This document shows positions 7,712-16,510 of a DNA stretch of 48,014 nucleotides, piece by piece. The stretch's first letter is position 1. Each line of letters starts with the position of its first letter. The DNA lies in the NCBI GenBank assembly GCA_031315915.1, contig JALDRK010000029.1:1-48014 (forward strand), written 5' to 3'. The notes below the pieces were generated by a model. It had not been told where the DNA came from. It did no database searches and worked only from the letters and a program-made list of their open reading frames with translations. The stretch comes from Nitrospirales bacterium. Lineage in GTDB: Bacteria > Nitrospirota > Nitrospiria > Nitrospirales > UBA8639. A program made the translations under genes and the position numbers.

Positions 7712-7968
7712 TAGCCAATCCGATGGGGAGACACCCGGAGAGGATATCTCGGGCCTTATCCTTACGCATTTATCGACCCCGGCAGCCCGCAACGCGGCCG
7801 AGGCCGAAGCCATCGGTCGAGCATATGACAAATACGCGTTCCGTGCCCGCAGGAAAAAACAGGAAACCGGATTCGCGAGCAATAATCCGGGCCATGAAAA
7901 AGGCGGATGAGGGCGACTTCACCGAATTCCTTCAGTTTATTACAGGATGTCTGAAGGAACCTAACTAG
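7701..7968 (+). pseudogene. Internally deleted Fic-type partner ('mobile mystery protein B'-like)
   Basis: From the ATG at 7701 (MTDDSQSDGETP, overlapping the HTH gene by 11 nt) one frame reads about 52 residues typical of the N-terminus of these Fic proteins (LILTHLSTPAARNAAEAEAI, then YDKYAFRARRKK). Translation then drifts to a stop at 7908-7910. A second frame, starting around 7876, reads RAIIRAMKKADEGDFTEFLQF and ends at 7966-7968; this resembles the usual C-terminal helix of Fic proteins. The whole Fic core, with its HPFxxGNGR motif, is missing between them. A 7-bp inverted repeat (CCGGATT 7867-7873, AATCCGG 7884-7890) sits exactly at the junction. I read this as a large internal deletion that inactivated the enzyme. 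Confidence 0.55.
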
Positions 7969-8097
7969 ACTTTGCCCGTTGTTCGTCTGTTCTTAGGGAA
8001 GCGCTGCCCTGAGTGTCAAACCCTTCTATACCATCACGCTCCTCGACCCTCTCCTCAACCGACACGGAAGCGGCGGAAGACGGAGAACGAAAAGATA

Positions 8098-9291
8098 ATG
8101 ATATCGATTGCCTGGTGGATGGTCAGAATCACGTTGGCGATCTGCTCAATTACGACGATTCCAGCTCTTGCCGAGGAACCGGAGAGACTGGCCCAGAACG
8201 AGGACCGCTCGCAGGAACTATCGGCCCAAGCACAGAAACCCCAGCCCCCTCAATGGCACTACGGTGGATTTGTGGATCTTGGATACTCACTCGATTTCAA
8301 TTTCCCCGAAAATCACCGCTTCCGCAATCGCGGGACCACGCCCAGAGTCAACGAGCTCGACCTCAACATGGGCGGTGTCTACCTCAAAAAGGCGGCATCC
8401 GAGCAGTCTCGCTGGGGTGCAGAGCTATTGGGGCAGGGCGGACAGGATTCCAAAGCTTTCGGGTTCGGCACCAATCTTCCTCATGTGGATGGGTCCGATG
8501 TCTTACGTCACTTCGGGCGGGCGAATCTTTCCTATCTGGCTCCGGTTGGAAACGGTTTGACTCTTCAAACGGGACTCTTCAACAGCCTCATCGGTTATGA
8601 ATCCCTCTACGCCAAGGATAATTTCAACTATACGCGCTCTTGGATTGCCGATTACTCACCATACCTCATGTTCGGGGCGAATGCCGTCTATTCGTTCAAC
8701 GACCGGTGGACCGGTGCCGTTTTTGTCATTAATGAATATTTCCATCTACAAAACGCCAACGATCTGCCGAGTTATGGCACCCAGGCGATTTTCACACCCG
8801 GTCCGTCCTGGACGATGAAAGAAACCATCTACTATGGGCCTGATCAGTCGAACACATCGCTGGAATTCTGGCGATTGTTTTCAGACACCATCGTCGAGTG
8901 GAAAGGGAAGCAGGTCACGATTGCAGGCCAATATCAGATGGGAACGCAGAAGAATGCCTCGGTTCCGGGCAATCCGCGATTAATCTATATGGGAGCGGCC
9001 CTCCATACACGCTGGCAAATCGGCAAACCATGGTATGTCGCGCTTCGACCGGAATTGTATTCGGACCCGAATGGTCTTATGACCGGCGTTGACCAATTCA
9101 TCTGGGCGGTCACCGCCACAGCGGAATACAGGCTTCCCTACGAGTGGATCAATTCCATCTTCCGGCTCGAATACCGCCATGACAACTCTACGGGTTCCGG
9201 CGGCGGGTTCTTCAAGGGCAGGCAAAACACCCTGACCTCATCTCAAAATTTACTCATTTTCTCGGTCATATGGACATTCGACTCACGCTGA
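8098..9291 (+). CDS. Outer-membrane beta-barrel porin (BBP2-like)
   Basis: The protein starts MISIAWWMVRITLAI and has a signal peptide cleaved near PALA|EEPE (residue 26). After a Gln/Pro linker the sequence is a series of alternating aromatic/glycine beta strands (YGGFVDLGYSLDFNF, GLTLQTGLFNSLIGYESL, WYVALRPELYSDPNGLM, FRLEYRHDNSTGSGGGFF), ending in LLIFSVIWTFDSR. Loop sequences such as NHRFRNRGTTPRVNELDLNM match the family of outer-membrane proteins often labelled 'beta-barrel porin 2'. It would form a channel in the outer membrane; the substrate is unknown. I chose the ATG at 8098 because the longer frame from 7972 adds a Cys/Pro/Arg-rich segment incompatible with export, and GGAG lies 12 nt upstream. 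Confidence 0.75.
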   Translation: MISIAWWMVRITLAICSITTIPALAEEPERLAQNEDRSQELSAQAQKPQPPQWHYGGFVDLGYSLDFNFPENHRFRNRGTTPRVNELDLNMGGVYLKKAASEQSRWGAELLGQGGQDSKAFGFGTNLPHVDGSDVLRHFGRANLSYLAPVGNGLTLQTGLFNSLIGYESLYAKDNFNYTRSWIADYSPYLMFGANAVYSFNDRWTGAVFVINEYFHLQNANDLPSYGTQAIFTPGPSWTMKETIYYGPDQSNTSLEFWRLFSDTIVEWKGKQVTIAGQYQMGTQKNASVPGNPRLIYMGAALHTRWQIGKPWYVALRPELYSDPNGLMTGVDQFIWAVTATAEYRLPYEWINSIFRLEYRHDNSTGSGGGFFKGRQNTLTSSQNLLIFSVIWTFDSR

Positions 9292-9767
9292 GAGCGTACG
9301 CCATGCTGAGCGTGCATGAAGATGGGATGGGTATTGACCATGAGGAACTGATCCGCAAGAGGCACAATGCTTGAAGTGGCCAAGACAGGAATATACGTAG
9401 GGAAACGATCTCCGGGAAATCATGCCAGAAATTGAAGGTAGAGGGCCAGGCGCCCGATGAAAGCTCTCACATGTCCATGAGACTGCCGTCCTCTGCCTTC
9501 AGAGGATGAATTCGCCTTGGTCCGCTTCAAGCAAGGCTTACAGAATATCTGTTTTCGGGCAGGTCGGCTCATACCCAATTTCCGTTGAAATTTTATTTGC
9601 AATACATGATGGCTCTGGTTTATCGTGCGGGGTTTGCAAAATTCCCTTCTTCGACGCAAGAGAGAGACAAAATCGTCGGACGTTGAAAGATCGCACGAAC
9701 GGATTTCTCTGCAAAGTGCGCTGCAGATAGCTCGAATTCCCCCAGAAGGAGAAAGGATCGTGAAACG
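9292..9767. other. Intergenic stretch with one hairpin
   Basis: I find no supportable gene in these 476 bp. The only clear structure is a perfect 7-bp hairpin (TCCTCTG 9489-9495, loop CCTT, CAGAGGA 9500-9506) without a T-tract. A purine-rich ribosome-binding region (AGAAGGAGAAAGG) precedes the desaturase start at 9768. Confidence 0.5.
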
Positions 9768-10754
9768 ATGTCAGAAATACGGCGAATCGGATTTGACTTC
9801 TTAAGACTGTTGAAACGGTGGGTTGATAGTCATGAAGAGCCGGGGCCGGGTTCTGACAAGGAAAGCCGTAAGGTGGACATGGTGCGCACGTTCCCCTTTC
9901 TCGCGATGCATGTCGCCATTCTCTTGGTCTTTTGGGTTGGCTGGAGTCCGATAGCTGTCACCATGGCCGTCGCATTGTATGTCATCCGAATGTTCGCCAT
10001 CACCGGATTTTATCACCGCTACTTCTCTCACCGAACATTCAAAACCTCCAGGGGGATGCAGTTCGTCTTTGCCCTCATGGGAGCCAGTGCGGTTCAACGG
10101 GGTCCATTGTGGTGGGCAGCCAATCACCGCCTGCACCATGCCCATTCCGATCGTCCCACCGATGTTCACTCGCCTGCCCAGCACGGCCTGTGGGGAAGTC
10201 ATATCGGATGGTTTCTTACCCATGGACAGCTTTCGACGAAACTGAAACGCATCAAGGATTTTTCACGATTTCCGGAATTACGATTTCTGGATCGGTTCGA
10301 CACACTGGTCCCGCTGACCTTGGCGGTCAGTCTGTTTCTCTTTGGCGAATGGCTCGAAACGTTGTATCCGTCCCTCGGGACGAATGGCTGGCAAATGCTG
10401 GTCTGGGGATTCGTGGTGTCGACCGTGGCCCTGTGGCACGGTACCTTTACGATCAACTCGTTATCTCATCGGTTCGGAAGCCAACGCTACGCCACGGGAG
10501 ACGAGAGCCGGAACAATTTTCTGCTGGCGCTTCTCACATTGGGAGAAGGATGGCACAATAACCATCATCGGTATCCCAGTGCGACCAGGCAAGGCTTTCG
10601 ATGGTGGGAAATCGATATTACGTATTATCTTTTGAAGGGGCTTCAACTCTGCGGCCTCATCTGGGATATTCGCCCCGTGCCGGCTTCAGTGCTGAATCAA
10701 CAGAATCGAGCCCAGATAATTGAGGATCCCGACTCGGAGCAAATTGCCGTATAA
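9768..10754 (+). CDS. Acyl-CoA/acyl-lipid delta-9-type fatty-acid desaturase
   Basis: A membrane di-iron desaturase that introduces a double bond into fatty acyl chains. All three histidine boxes are present: H83-RYFS-H88 (HX4H, in FYHRYFSHRTF), N-H120-RLHH124-AHSD (HXXHH) and GEGWHNNHHRYPSATRQG near residue 262 (HXXHH). Four hydrophobic segments (about residues 42-60, 62-80, 183-200 and 215-235) fit the usual two-hairpin topology with the boxes on the cytoplasmic side. At 328 residues the length is normal for the stearoyl-CoA-desaturase-like bacterial group. The start has a good Shine-Dalgarno region. No ferredoxin or reductase partner gene is adjacent. It probably adjusts membrane fluidity. 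Confidence 0.9.
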   Translation: MSEIRRIGFDFLRLLKRWVDSHEEPGPGSDKESRKVDMVRTFPFLAMHVAILLVFWVGWSPIAVTMAVALYVIRMFAITGFYHRYFSHRTFKTSRGMQFVFALMGASAVQRGPLWWAANHRLHHAHSDRPTDVHSPAQHGLWGSHIGWFLTHGQLSTKLKRIKDFSRFPELRFLDRFDTLVPLTLAVSLFLFGEWLETLYPSLGTNGWQMLVWGFVVSTVALWHGTFTINSLSHRFGSQRYATGDESRNNFLLALLTLGEGWHNNHHRYPSATRQGFRWWEIDITYYLLKGLQLCGLIWDIRPVPASVLNQQNRAQIIEDPDSEQIAV

Positions 10755-10890
10755 AAGGCTCTTATTCCAAGGCACTGGGTCTGCCCGGTAATCCTAACGC
10801 CTCTCGCTGGCTATCAGCCCTGCCGCAAACTCTTCGTTTCTTCTCTCGGGACTCCAAGAGCACCTAGACCCATAGGGAGATACGCGCATT

Positions 10891-11259
10891 CTAGGTCTCT
10901 CCCAATATCCGAGTGATTGCGGAGAGAAGTTCCTGATCTTTATAGGGTTTTTTCAATACTGCGGAGGCACCGGCTAATTTGGCGGCCTTCTGCAGAGGCT
11001 CCGTTAAATTGCCGGTGAGCAGAATAATTGGCAATCGGAGGTTCTTGGGTGTTTTGGCGAGCGCCTGAAGTAATTCCAGGCCGGTCATGACGGGCATTTG
11101 GTTGTCGGTAATGACCAGATCGAAGTGCTTCTGCTGAATGATGCTGAGTGCCTCGGCGCCATCCTTCACTTCCCGACAGACATACCCCTGCATCTCCAGT
11201 TTTTCACGGAGCACATGCCGCCCACTCTCATAATCGTCAACGAGGAGAATTTGCTTCAT
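10891..11259 (-). CDS. Single-domain response regulator (CheY-like receiver)
   Basis: A 122-residue stand-alone receiver domain. It has the acidic pair in LLVDDYESG (D8, D9), the phospho-acceptor D52 in VITDNQMPVMTG, the switch Thr in LLTGN and the conserved Lys in VLKKPY (about 102). There is no output domain, so it signals by protein contact or passes phosphate on. I chose the ATG at 11257-11259 (MKQILLVDD) because a receiver begins directly there; the frame's 49 upstream codons run into the previous gene and have no domain character. It follows another single-domain receiver after 46 bp, probably in one transcript. Confidence 0.85.
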   Translation of the reverse strand: MKQILLVDDYESGRHVLREKLEMQGYVCREVKDGAEALSIIQQKHFDLVITDNQMPVMTGLELLQALAKTPKNLRLPIILLTGNLTEPLQKAAKLAGASAVLKKPYKDQELLSAITRILGET

Positions 11260-11305
11260 GGCACAGGCGCTCTCAATCCTCCATGACCCCTTCCCGGAGG
11301 ATTTG

Positions 11306-11737
11306 TCACAATGGATGAGCCGGCCGCGCGGACGAACCTTGTTGGCCGTCTGCCGGTTTTGAGCCAAAGACGGCATGGCACTTCTTGGCCAAGAGATCGA
11401 GGTCAATGGGTTTCAACAGATAGTCATTGGCCCCCAGGTCCATGGCCTGAAGGATCTTTTCTTTATGGCGTTCTGCCGTCATCATAATTACCGGCATCTT
11501 CGGAAATCGTTCACGCACCTTTTCCAGCATGGCTAACCCATCCATGACCGGCATCTGAATATCGAGCAGAATGCCATCGAATATCAGGACGTCAAACATC
11601 GCGATTCCCTCGGCTCCATGACCTGCCGTCGAAGCATGATAGCCAAGAAGCGTTAGGCGATCTTGCAACATCAGGGAAATGTCCTGGTCATCGTCAACGA
11701 CCAATATGGAAGGTGACACGTTCAACCTCTGTATCAT
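11306..11737 (-). CDS. Single-domain response regulator (CheY-like receiver)
   Basis: A 143-residue receiver with ILVVDDDQD (acidic triad near residues 15-17), phospho-acceptor D59 in GILLDIQMPVMDG, the switch Thr in MMTAERH and the conserved Lys in YLLKPID (about 109). A short Ala/Ser/Gly-rich tail follows and no output domain is attached. It lies just upstream of a second receiver on the same strand, so two phosphate acceptors are co-expressed. The big PAS histidine kinase at 12756-16118, on the same strand about 1 kb upstream, is one candidate donor (inference only). Confidence 0.85.
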   Translation of the reverse strand: MIQRLNVSPSILVVDDDQDISLMLQDRLTLLGYHASTAGHGAEGIAMFDVLIFDGILLDIQMPVMDGLAMLEKVRERFPKMPVIMMTAERHKEKILQAMDLGANDYLLKPIDLDLLAKKCHAVFGSKPADGQQGSSARPAHPL

Positions 11738-12039
11738 AAATACAACGTTCGGTTCTATTATCTCATTTCATAGGGTACTCTGTTGTTCCATAAAGGCACT
11801 ATTCATATTCCTGGGACGACTTATAAATTATTCATAAAGTTTCCAATTGGCCGCGTATCGTTCATTCATTGAACCGAACGGGGTCGACCGGAGCCTTGAA
11901 CCAGATTCCACGAGTCATGATATGTGTTTGGTGAAAGGCAGCCCGAGGCAGAAAGGGTTGGATGTTGTCGGCTTATTTCAGTGTTGGAAAACTTCGGTAT
12001 TTGAAAAGGGGAAGGGAAGGAATCTGTTGCCGAAATTGC
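11738..12039. other. Intergenic stretch, nothing recognised
   Basis: These 302 bp separate the receiver pair from the KdpE-like gene. They contain an A/T-rich part (11750-11850) that may hold the promoter of the receiver genes, but I see no convincing -35/-10 pair, repeat or gene. Confidence 0.4.
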
Positions 12040-12750
12040 TTATTGACTATCCTCTGAAGCTTCCGGCGCAAAACGATAGCCCACGCCTGGATCGGTCAGG
12101 ATGTACCGCGGACGGGCCGTATTACGTTCCAATTTTTTTCTGAGCTGTCCAATAAATACTCGAAGATATTGGGCTTGATCGGCATAAGCCTCTCCCCAAA
12201 TAGCCGTCAGCAGAGTCCGGTGCGTCAGGACTTTTCCGGTCTGCTGAATCATATATTTCAAGAGATCGTACTCCGTGGGAGTGAGTTTGACGGCATTGCC
12301 GTCCAGTAACACCACCCGTCGTTCAAAGTTGACGGAGAGCGCGCCGCTTTTGAATACGGGTTCCGCACCGGTCAACATGACCGATCGTCTCAGGGCCGAC
12401 CTGATCCTGGCGGATAACTCTTCCATCCCGAACGGTTTCGTCACATAATCATCGGCCCCACTCTCAAGCGCCTCGACTTTTTTCCGTTCATCCCCGATCG
12501 CCGAGAGAACAATGATGGGCACAGGCGATCGCTCACGAATGCGACGAGTGAGCTCGATTCCATCGATCAAGGGAAGCACGAGGTCCACAATCACCACATC
12601 CGGCGGCCGATGAACCATCGCCTCCAAGGCTTCTTCTCCGGAAGCCGCCGTCATCACCACATAGTTCTTTTTTTCTAAACTGACCTGCAATGAGCGACGG
12701 ATTTGCGGTTCGTCATCCACCACCAGGATTCGGGCGCCCTGACTCATCAT
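12040..12750 (-). CDS. OmpR/KdpE-family response regulator
   Basis: A 236-residue two-domain regulator. Residues 6-118 are a receiver (VVDDEPQIRRSL, phospho-acceptor D56 in VIVDLVLPLIDG, Lys in YVTKPFG). Residues about 130-230 form a winged-helix DNA-binding domain (KLTPTEYDLLKYMIQQTGKV, then LTHRTLLTAIWG and TDPGVGYRF), closest in style to KdpE. The gene begins 5 bp after the stop codon of the large histidine kinase and is surely its cognate regulator. No potassium-transport (kdpFABC) genes are nearby, so I do not use the kdpE name. A targeted promoter cannot be deduced here. Confidence 0.9.
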   Translation of the reverse strand: MMSQGARILVVDDEPQIRRSLQVSLEKKNYVVMTAASGEEALEAMVHRPPDVVIVDLVLPLIDGIELTRRIRERSPVPIIVLSAIGDERKKVEALESGADDYVTKPFGMEELSARIRSALRRSVMLTGAEPVFKSGALSVNFERRVVLLDGNAVKLTPTEYDLLKYMIQQTGKVLTHRTLLTAIWGEAYADQAQYLRVFIGQLRKKLERNTARPRYILTDPGVGYRFAPEASEDSQ

Positions 12751-12755
12751 GCTCC

Positions 12756-15700
12756 TTATGTTTTGTGCAGTCCCTCAAGCGTGAAACTGGCCATGGATTC
12801 GGTCAGAGGCACCGTAAACGTCATCTGCACATCCGTCCCGATCGACTCGGCCCAAATCCGACCTCCATGGGCTTCGACGATTCCCTTACAAATGGCCAAC
12901 CCCAGACCGGTGCCTCGGACCTGATGTTGGCGAGGGGACTGATGGCGATAAAATCGCTCAAAAATCCGCTTCAAGGCTTGCTCCTGAATCGGTTCGCCTT
13001 TATTGGACACTTCAACCTCGAGCTGTTGATCGCCCACACGCACTCGGATTCCGATCGGCGAATTCGGAAAGGAATACTTCACCGCGTTATCCAGCAAATT
13101 GATCAGGACTTGTTGCATCTCCACGGCGTCGACGAATACCGGCGGAACCTCCTCGGGGAAATGGATTTCGATGTTCCGGGTTTCTCCCGTCAATCCGGTA
13201 CGGCGGAGCGCACCTTCCACCAGATCCTCCAGCGGATGCCACTCCCGGTGGGGCACCAACGTCCCCGCTTCGATTTGAGACATATTGAGAAGATTATTCA
13301 CCAATTGGGACATATAGTCGATCTCCCGATCAATGCCGGTGAGGAACTCGTGTTGCATGGGTTCCAGAGCATTCGACGCATGGTCGATCAGGCTGGATAC
13401 AGACGATTTGATCGCGGTCAACGGTGTCCGCAACTCGTGAGAGACGGAGGACAATAAGGCTGATTTCAAGGCATCGCTTTGACTCAGTGCCTCGATACGT
13501 TTGGCCTCGCTTTCCCTCAATCGTTCTTCGGCCTGCTTTCGTTCGGTGATATCATCGATCACTCCGACAATTTTAATAACCTTGCCATCGCTTTCCAGAA
13601 TAGGAATAAACGTCTTGGAATATACGCTGACCTTTTCAGGCGAGTCCACCTTGAATTCGAAATCGACCGGATGACCCTGGACGGCTTGAAGGAAATGTTT
13701 CCTCAACCATTCCAAATCCCCTCCCTCTACGAGTTGCAAGTACGAACGACCAAGCACATGAGATTCATCCTCGGCGCCGATCATGGCCTGACCGGCCCGA
13801 TTCATCGAACTCACTCGTCCGTCCAATCCAATTTCATAAATACAGAACGGAACATGATCCACCAAAGACCGGAATCGGGCTTCGCTGGTCCTCAGCTCAG
13901 CTTCGATGTGCTTGTGTTCGGTAATATCCACGTTTAATCCATCCAGATAGAGCAGGCTGCCGGTCTCATCGAATATAAAGCGCCCACGCGCAAGAATCCA
14001 TTTCTTTTTGCCATCCCGGGTGATGATTTGATGTTCATTCTCGTAGGGAAGATGTTTGGCAAGCGCGTCCTGGACAATGGGCCAGACCCGCTCGTTTTCG
14101 CCGTGGGCCATTAACGTATCATAGGTGATCTTGCCGCTCAGAAGGGCCGAAACCGGAAATCCGGTGACTTCTTCGATCCCATCGCTCACATAGACAATGG
14201 TCCAGGTCTTGTCATTGAGGCACCGATAGGCAAACCCCTTCGGCAATTGCCCCAAAATACTTTCGGTCAGGGCTTTCCACTCTTTCAAGGCTTTTTCGGT
14301 CGTCTTCCGTTCGGAAATATCCTCGCACACAATCAGCACAACGATCTCGCCGTCCTTGTTGTGCACCGACCGGGCGACTTCTTTCACCCATAACACACTC
14401 TGGTTCTTCCGCACCTTGCGAAACTCCCAGGTAAAGACCGCCAAAGGACTTTGCACGCAGTCCTCAAATCGTTGCCGAACCTGGATCCGATCGTCTTCGA
14501 AAAACAAATCGATGACAGACCGGCCGATCAACTCCGCAACCGAATACCCGAGTTGTTGGGCTCCAAATTCGTTGACCGAAAGAACGATGGCGTTCTGTCC
14601 AACCGTGAAATACATCGACGGATTGTTTTCGTACAAGGCTCGATACCGCTCTTCACTTTCTTGGAGGGCTTTTTCCGCCCTCTTCCGGTATGTAATGTCT
14701 TCCACCATCGCCATATGCTGACGAGCATCGGTGGGTTCCATCCACAAAGGGACACATGTCAGATTGACCCATATGACGTCACCGTTTTTTCGAATATACC
14801 GTTTTTCCATTTGAAAATTAGCGATTTGGCCGGTCAGCAGTTGCTGCATCCGATCCAAGTCCGCTTGAAGATCATCGGGATGAGTGAGTTCCTGGAAAGT
14901 CCGGTTGAGCATTTCCACTTGCGAGTACCCGGTAATGTCACAATACTTTTGATTGATTTGCGTGAATTGCCCGCTGAGTGAATTCAACACGGCAATACCG
15001 GAGGGGGCTTGTTCATAAATGGCTCGGAATTTCCTCTCGTCTTTCCGAACAAACTCCTCGATCTGTTTTCGTTCGGTAATATCTTCTGAAATTCCCAAAA
15101 GATATTGAGGATGGCCATGGGCATCCAAGATCGGAATTTTCTTGGTGTGGAGATATCTCGTTCCCTGAGACTTCGTATGAATTCCTTCCTCTGGAATATC
15201 CAGAAGAATTTTTCCCGCCAAGACTTCTCGATCTTTCGAGGTATAGGAATCCGCTTCCGATTCGGGGAAAAAGTCATAATCCGTCTTCCCGATCATGGTC
15301 TGACGCGGATAACCAAGAAGGTTTTCCCCGGCTTTATTGAAGAGGAGAAATCGGAGATCGGTGGCATCCTTGACGAAAATCATATGGGGAAGGTTTTCCA
15401 CAATGGAGTCCAAGAAAAGTTCGCTATTCCGCAAGGCCGACTCGACGCGTTTCCGTTCCGCAATTTGCTTTTTCAGCCTTCGGCTGCCCCTGACGCCTTG
15501 GCCGGCCACGACAATGCCGAATACGCCCACGCAGATGGCGACGAAGATTTCCCCCTTCAACATGGTGCCAAGAATCGATTCAGAATACGCACTCAATTGC
15601 TGAACGGCATCATCCGCAATCCCAACGACCGTCGAATTGAGGTCTCGAAGCGTGTGAAGTTTCCGGGAAAAATCCGGGTGATCGGGTGTCGCCACCAGGA

Positions 15701-16118
15701 ACTCATCCGCCACAGCCATGATTTTGTCGAAGTATTTCCGTTGTTCACGCAGTGTGAATAACATTTCCTCTGTGGGGACGGCCGAAATGATTTGGCTCTG
15801 CCCCTTGTCGAGATCACGCACAACCGGCCCGCCTTCCATAAGCGCACGAAGCGTCGAGACGATCTGTGTTCTCGTCTGTGCGTAGTCAGAGGGGATCCCT
15901 TGGGACGTCAGAAAGACTTCATGGATATGCTTCTGAAGAAGCATCCGTTGTCGGCCGGCCATATCGATGAGGACGGCGTTCGATTGTTCTTGACGTATGG
16001 TCGAGATCGTGTAGAACACAAGACCAAGAAGGACGCTCAAAAACATGATGGTCATGATGGTCAGGCGACGACCGACCATGGTTTGATCGGAATTGTGGGC
16101 AAGGGAATTGGGATTCAT
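12756..16118 (-). CDS. Membrane histidine kinase with PilJ-like sensor and five PAS domains
   Basis: A 1120-residue hybrid-free sensor kinase. The N-terminus has a membrane segment (about 19-39), a periplasmic PilJ/NarX-type domain beginning with the signature DMAGRQRMLLQKH (about 53-65) and a second membrane segment (about 190-210). Five PAS/PAC units follow (about 230-350, 360-480, 490-610, 620-735 and 745-865), each closing with a DITERK-type motif. Then come a HisKA domain (VSHELRTPL, phospho-His near 894) and an HATPase domain (NLLDNAVKYS, then GTGLGLAICKGI). The catalytic core resembles KdpD. It heads an operon with the OmpR-type regulator 5 bp downstream. The number of PAS units suggests integration of redox or small-molecule signals; no haem- or flavin-binding residue is certain. 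Confidence 0.88.
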   Translation of the reverse strand: MNPNSLAHNSDQTMVGRRLTIMTIMFLSVLLGLVFYTISTIRQEQSNAVLIDMAGRQRMLLQKHIHEVFLTSQGIPSDYAQTRTQIVSTLRALMEGGPVVRDLDKGQSQIISAVPTEEMLFTLREQRKYFDKIMAVADEFLVATPDHPDFSRKLHTLRDLNSTVVGIADDAVQQLSAYSESILGTMLKGEIFVAICVGVFGIVVAGQGVRGSRRLKKQIAERKRVESALRNSELFLDSIVENLPHMIFVKDATDLRFLLFNKAGENLLGYPRQTMIGKTDYDFFPESEADSYTSKDREVLAGKILLDIPEEGIHTKSQGTRYLHTKKIPILDAHGHPQYLLGISEDITERKQIEEFVRKDERKFRAIYEQAPSGIAVLNSLSGQFTQINQKYCDITGYSQVEMLNRTFQELTHPDDLQADLDRMQQLLTGQIANFQMEKRYIRKNGDVIWVNLTCVPLWMEPTDARQHMAMVEDITYRKRAEKALQESEERYRALYENNPSMYFTVGQNAIVLSVNEFGAQQLGYSVAELIGRSVIDLFFEDDRIQVRQRFEDCVQSPLAVFTWEFRKVRKNQSVLWVKEVARSVHNKDGEIVVLIVCEDISERKTTEKALKEWKALTESILGQLPKGFAYRCLNDKTWTIVYVSDGIEEVTGFPVSALLSGKITYDTLMAHGENERVWPIVQDALAKHLPYENEHQIITRDGKKKWILARGRFIFDETGSLLYLDGLNVDITEHKHIEAELRTSEARFRSLVDHVPFCIYEIGLDGRVSSMNRAGQAMIGAEDESHVLGRSYLQLVEGGDLEWLRKHFLQAVQGHPVDFEFKVDSPEKVSVYSKTFIPILESDGKVIKIVGVIDDITERKQAEERLRESEAKRIEALSQSDALKSALLSSVSHELRTPLTAIKSSVSSLIDHASNALEPMQHEFLTGIDREIDYMSQLVNNLLNMSQIEAGTLVPHREWHPLEDLVEGALRRTGLTGETRNIEIHFPEEVPPVFVDAVEMQQVLINLLDNAVKYSFPNSPIGIRVRVGDQQLEVEVSNKGEPIQEQALKRIFERFYRHQSPRQHQVRGTGLGLAICKGIVEAHGGRIWAESIGTDVQMTFTVPLTESMASFTLEGLHKT

Positions 16119-16510
16119 GGGGGAAACCTCGCGAGCAATAGTAATGGACTGGCGCTGAAGAAGGCTTCAACGTCGAGGCTGCGTTTCTCCAACACTAGAA
16201 CCTAGCCTGCCGTATGGTGCAACCGGTTGTTTTATGATCATAATACTGCTGAGTGGGTATTCGGCAACCCAGCGAGCCAACGGTCACATTACCCTGAACG
16301 TATACGAGAACATCCGTCCCTTCTGGGGGAAAAGGCTTTGAAGCCTTGCGGATCGGTGATGTCGAACACTCGACAGTCCAAGCAGATCCGGCCAAATGAT
16401 TCCCCTCCAGGTGGAGGAATAAAAAAGTTGGAAGGCCTCCTGTTCCCTAAAACCCCGACAAGAATGGTATGATAGACCAATCTGATCCGGATTCCCTGTG
16501 AGGTAGATAC
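16119..16510. other. Divergent intergenic stretch
   Basis: These 392 bp lie between the divergently transcribed kinase (minus) and the PKD-like gene (plus) and must hold both promoters. A TATGAT hexamer at 16468-16473, 38 bp before the plus-strand start, could be a -10 box, but I see no good -35 partner. No gene or repeat is supported. Confidence 0.35.

Noticed and set aside
12690..13457. Long plus-strand frame (255 codons) opposite the histidine kinase gene
   Set aside because: It is a shadow of the kinase/regulator coding sequence: its peptide has no family pattern, while the minus strand encodes complete known domains.
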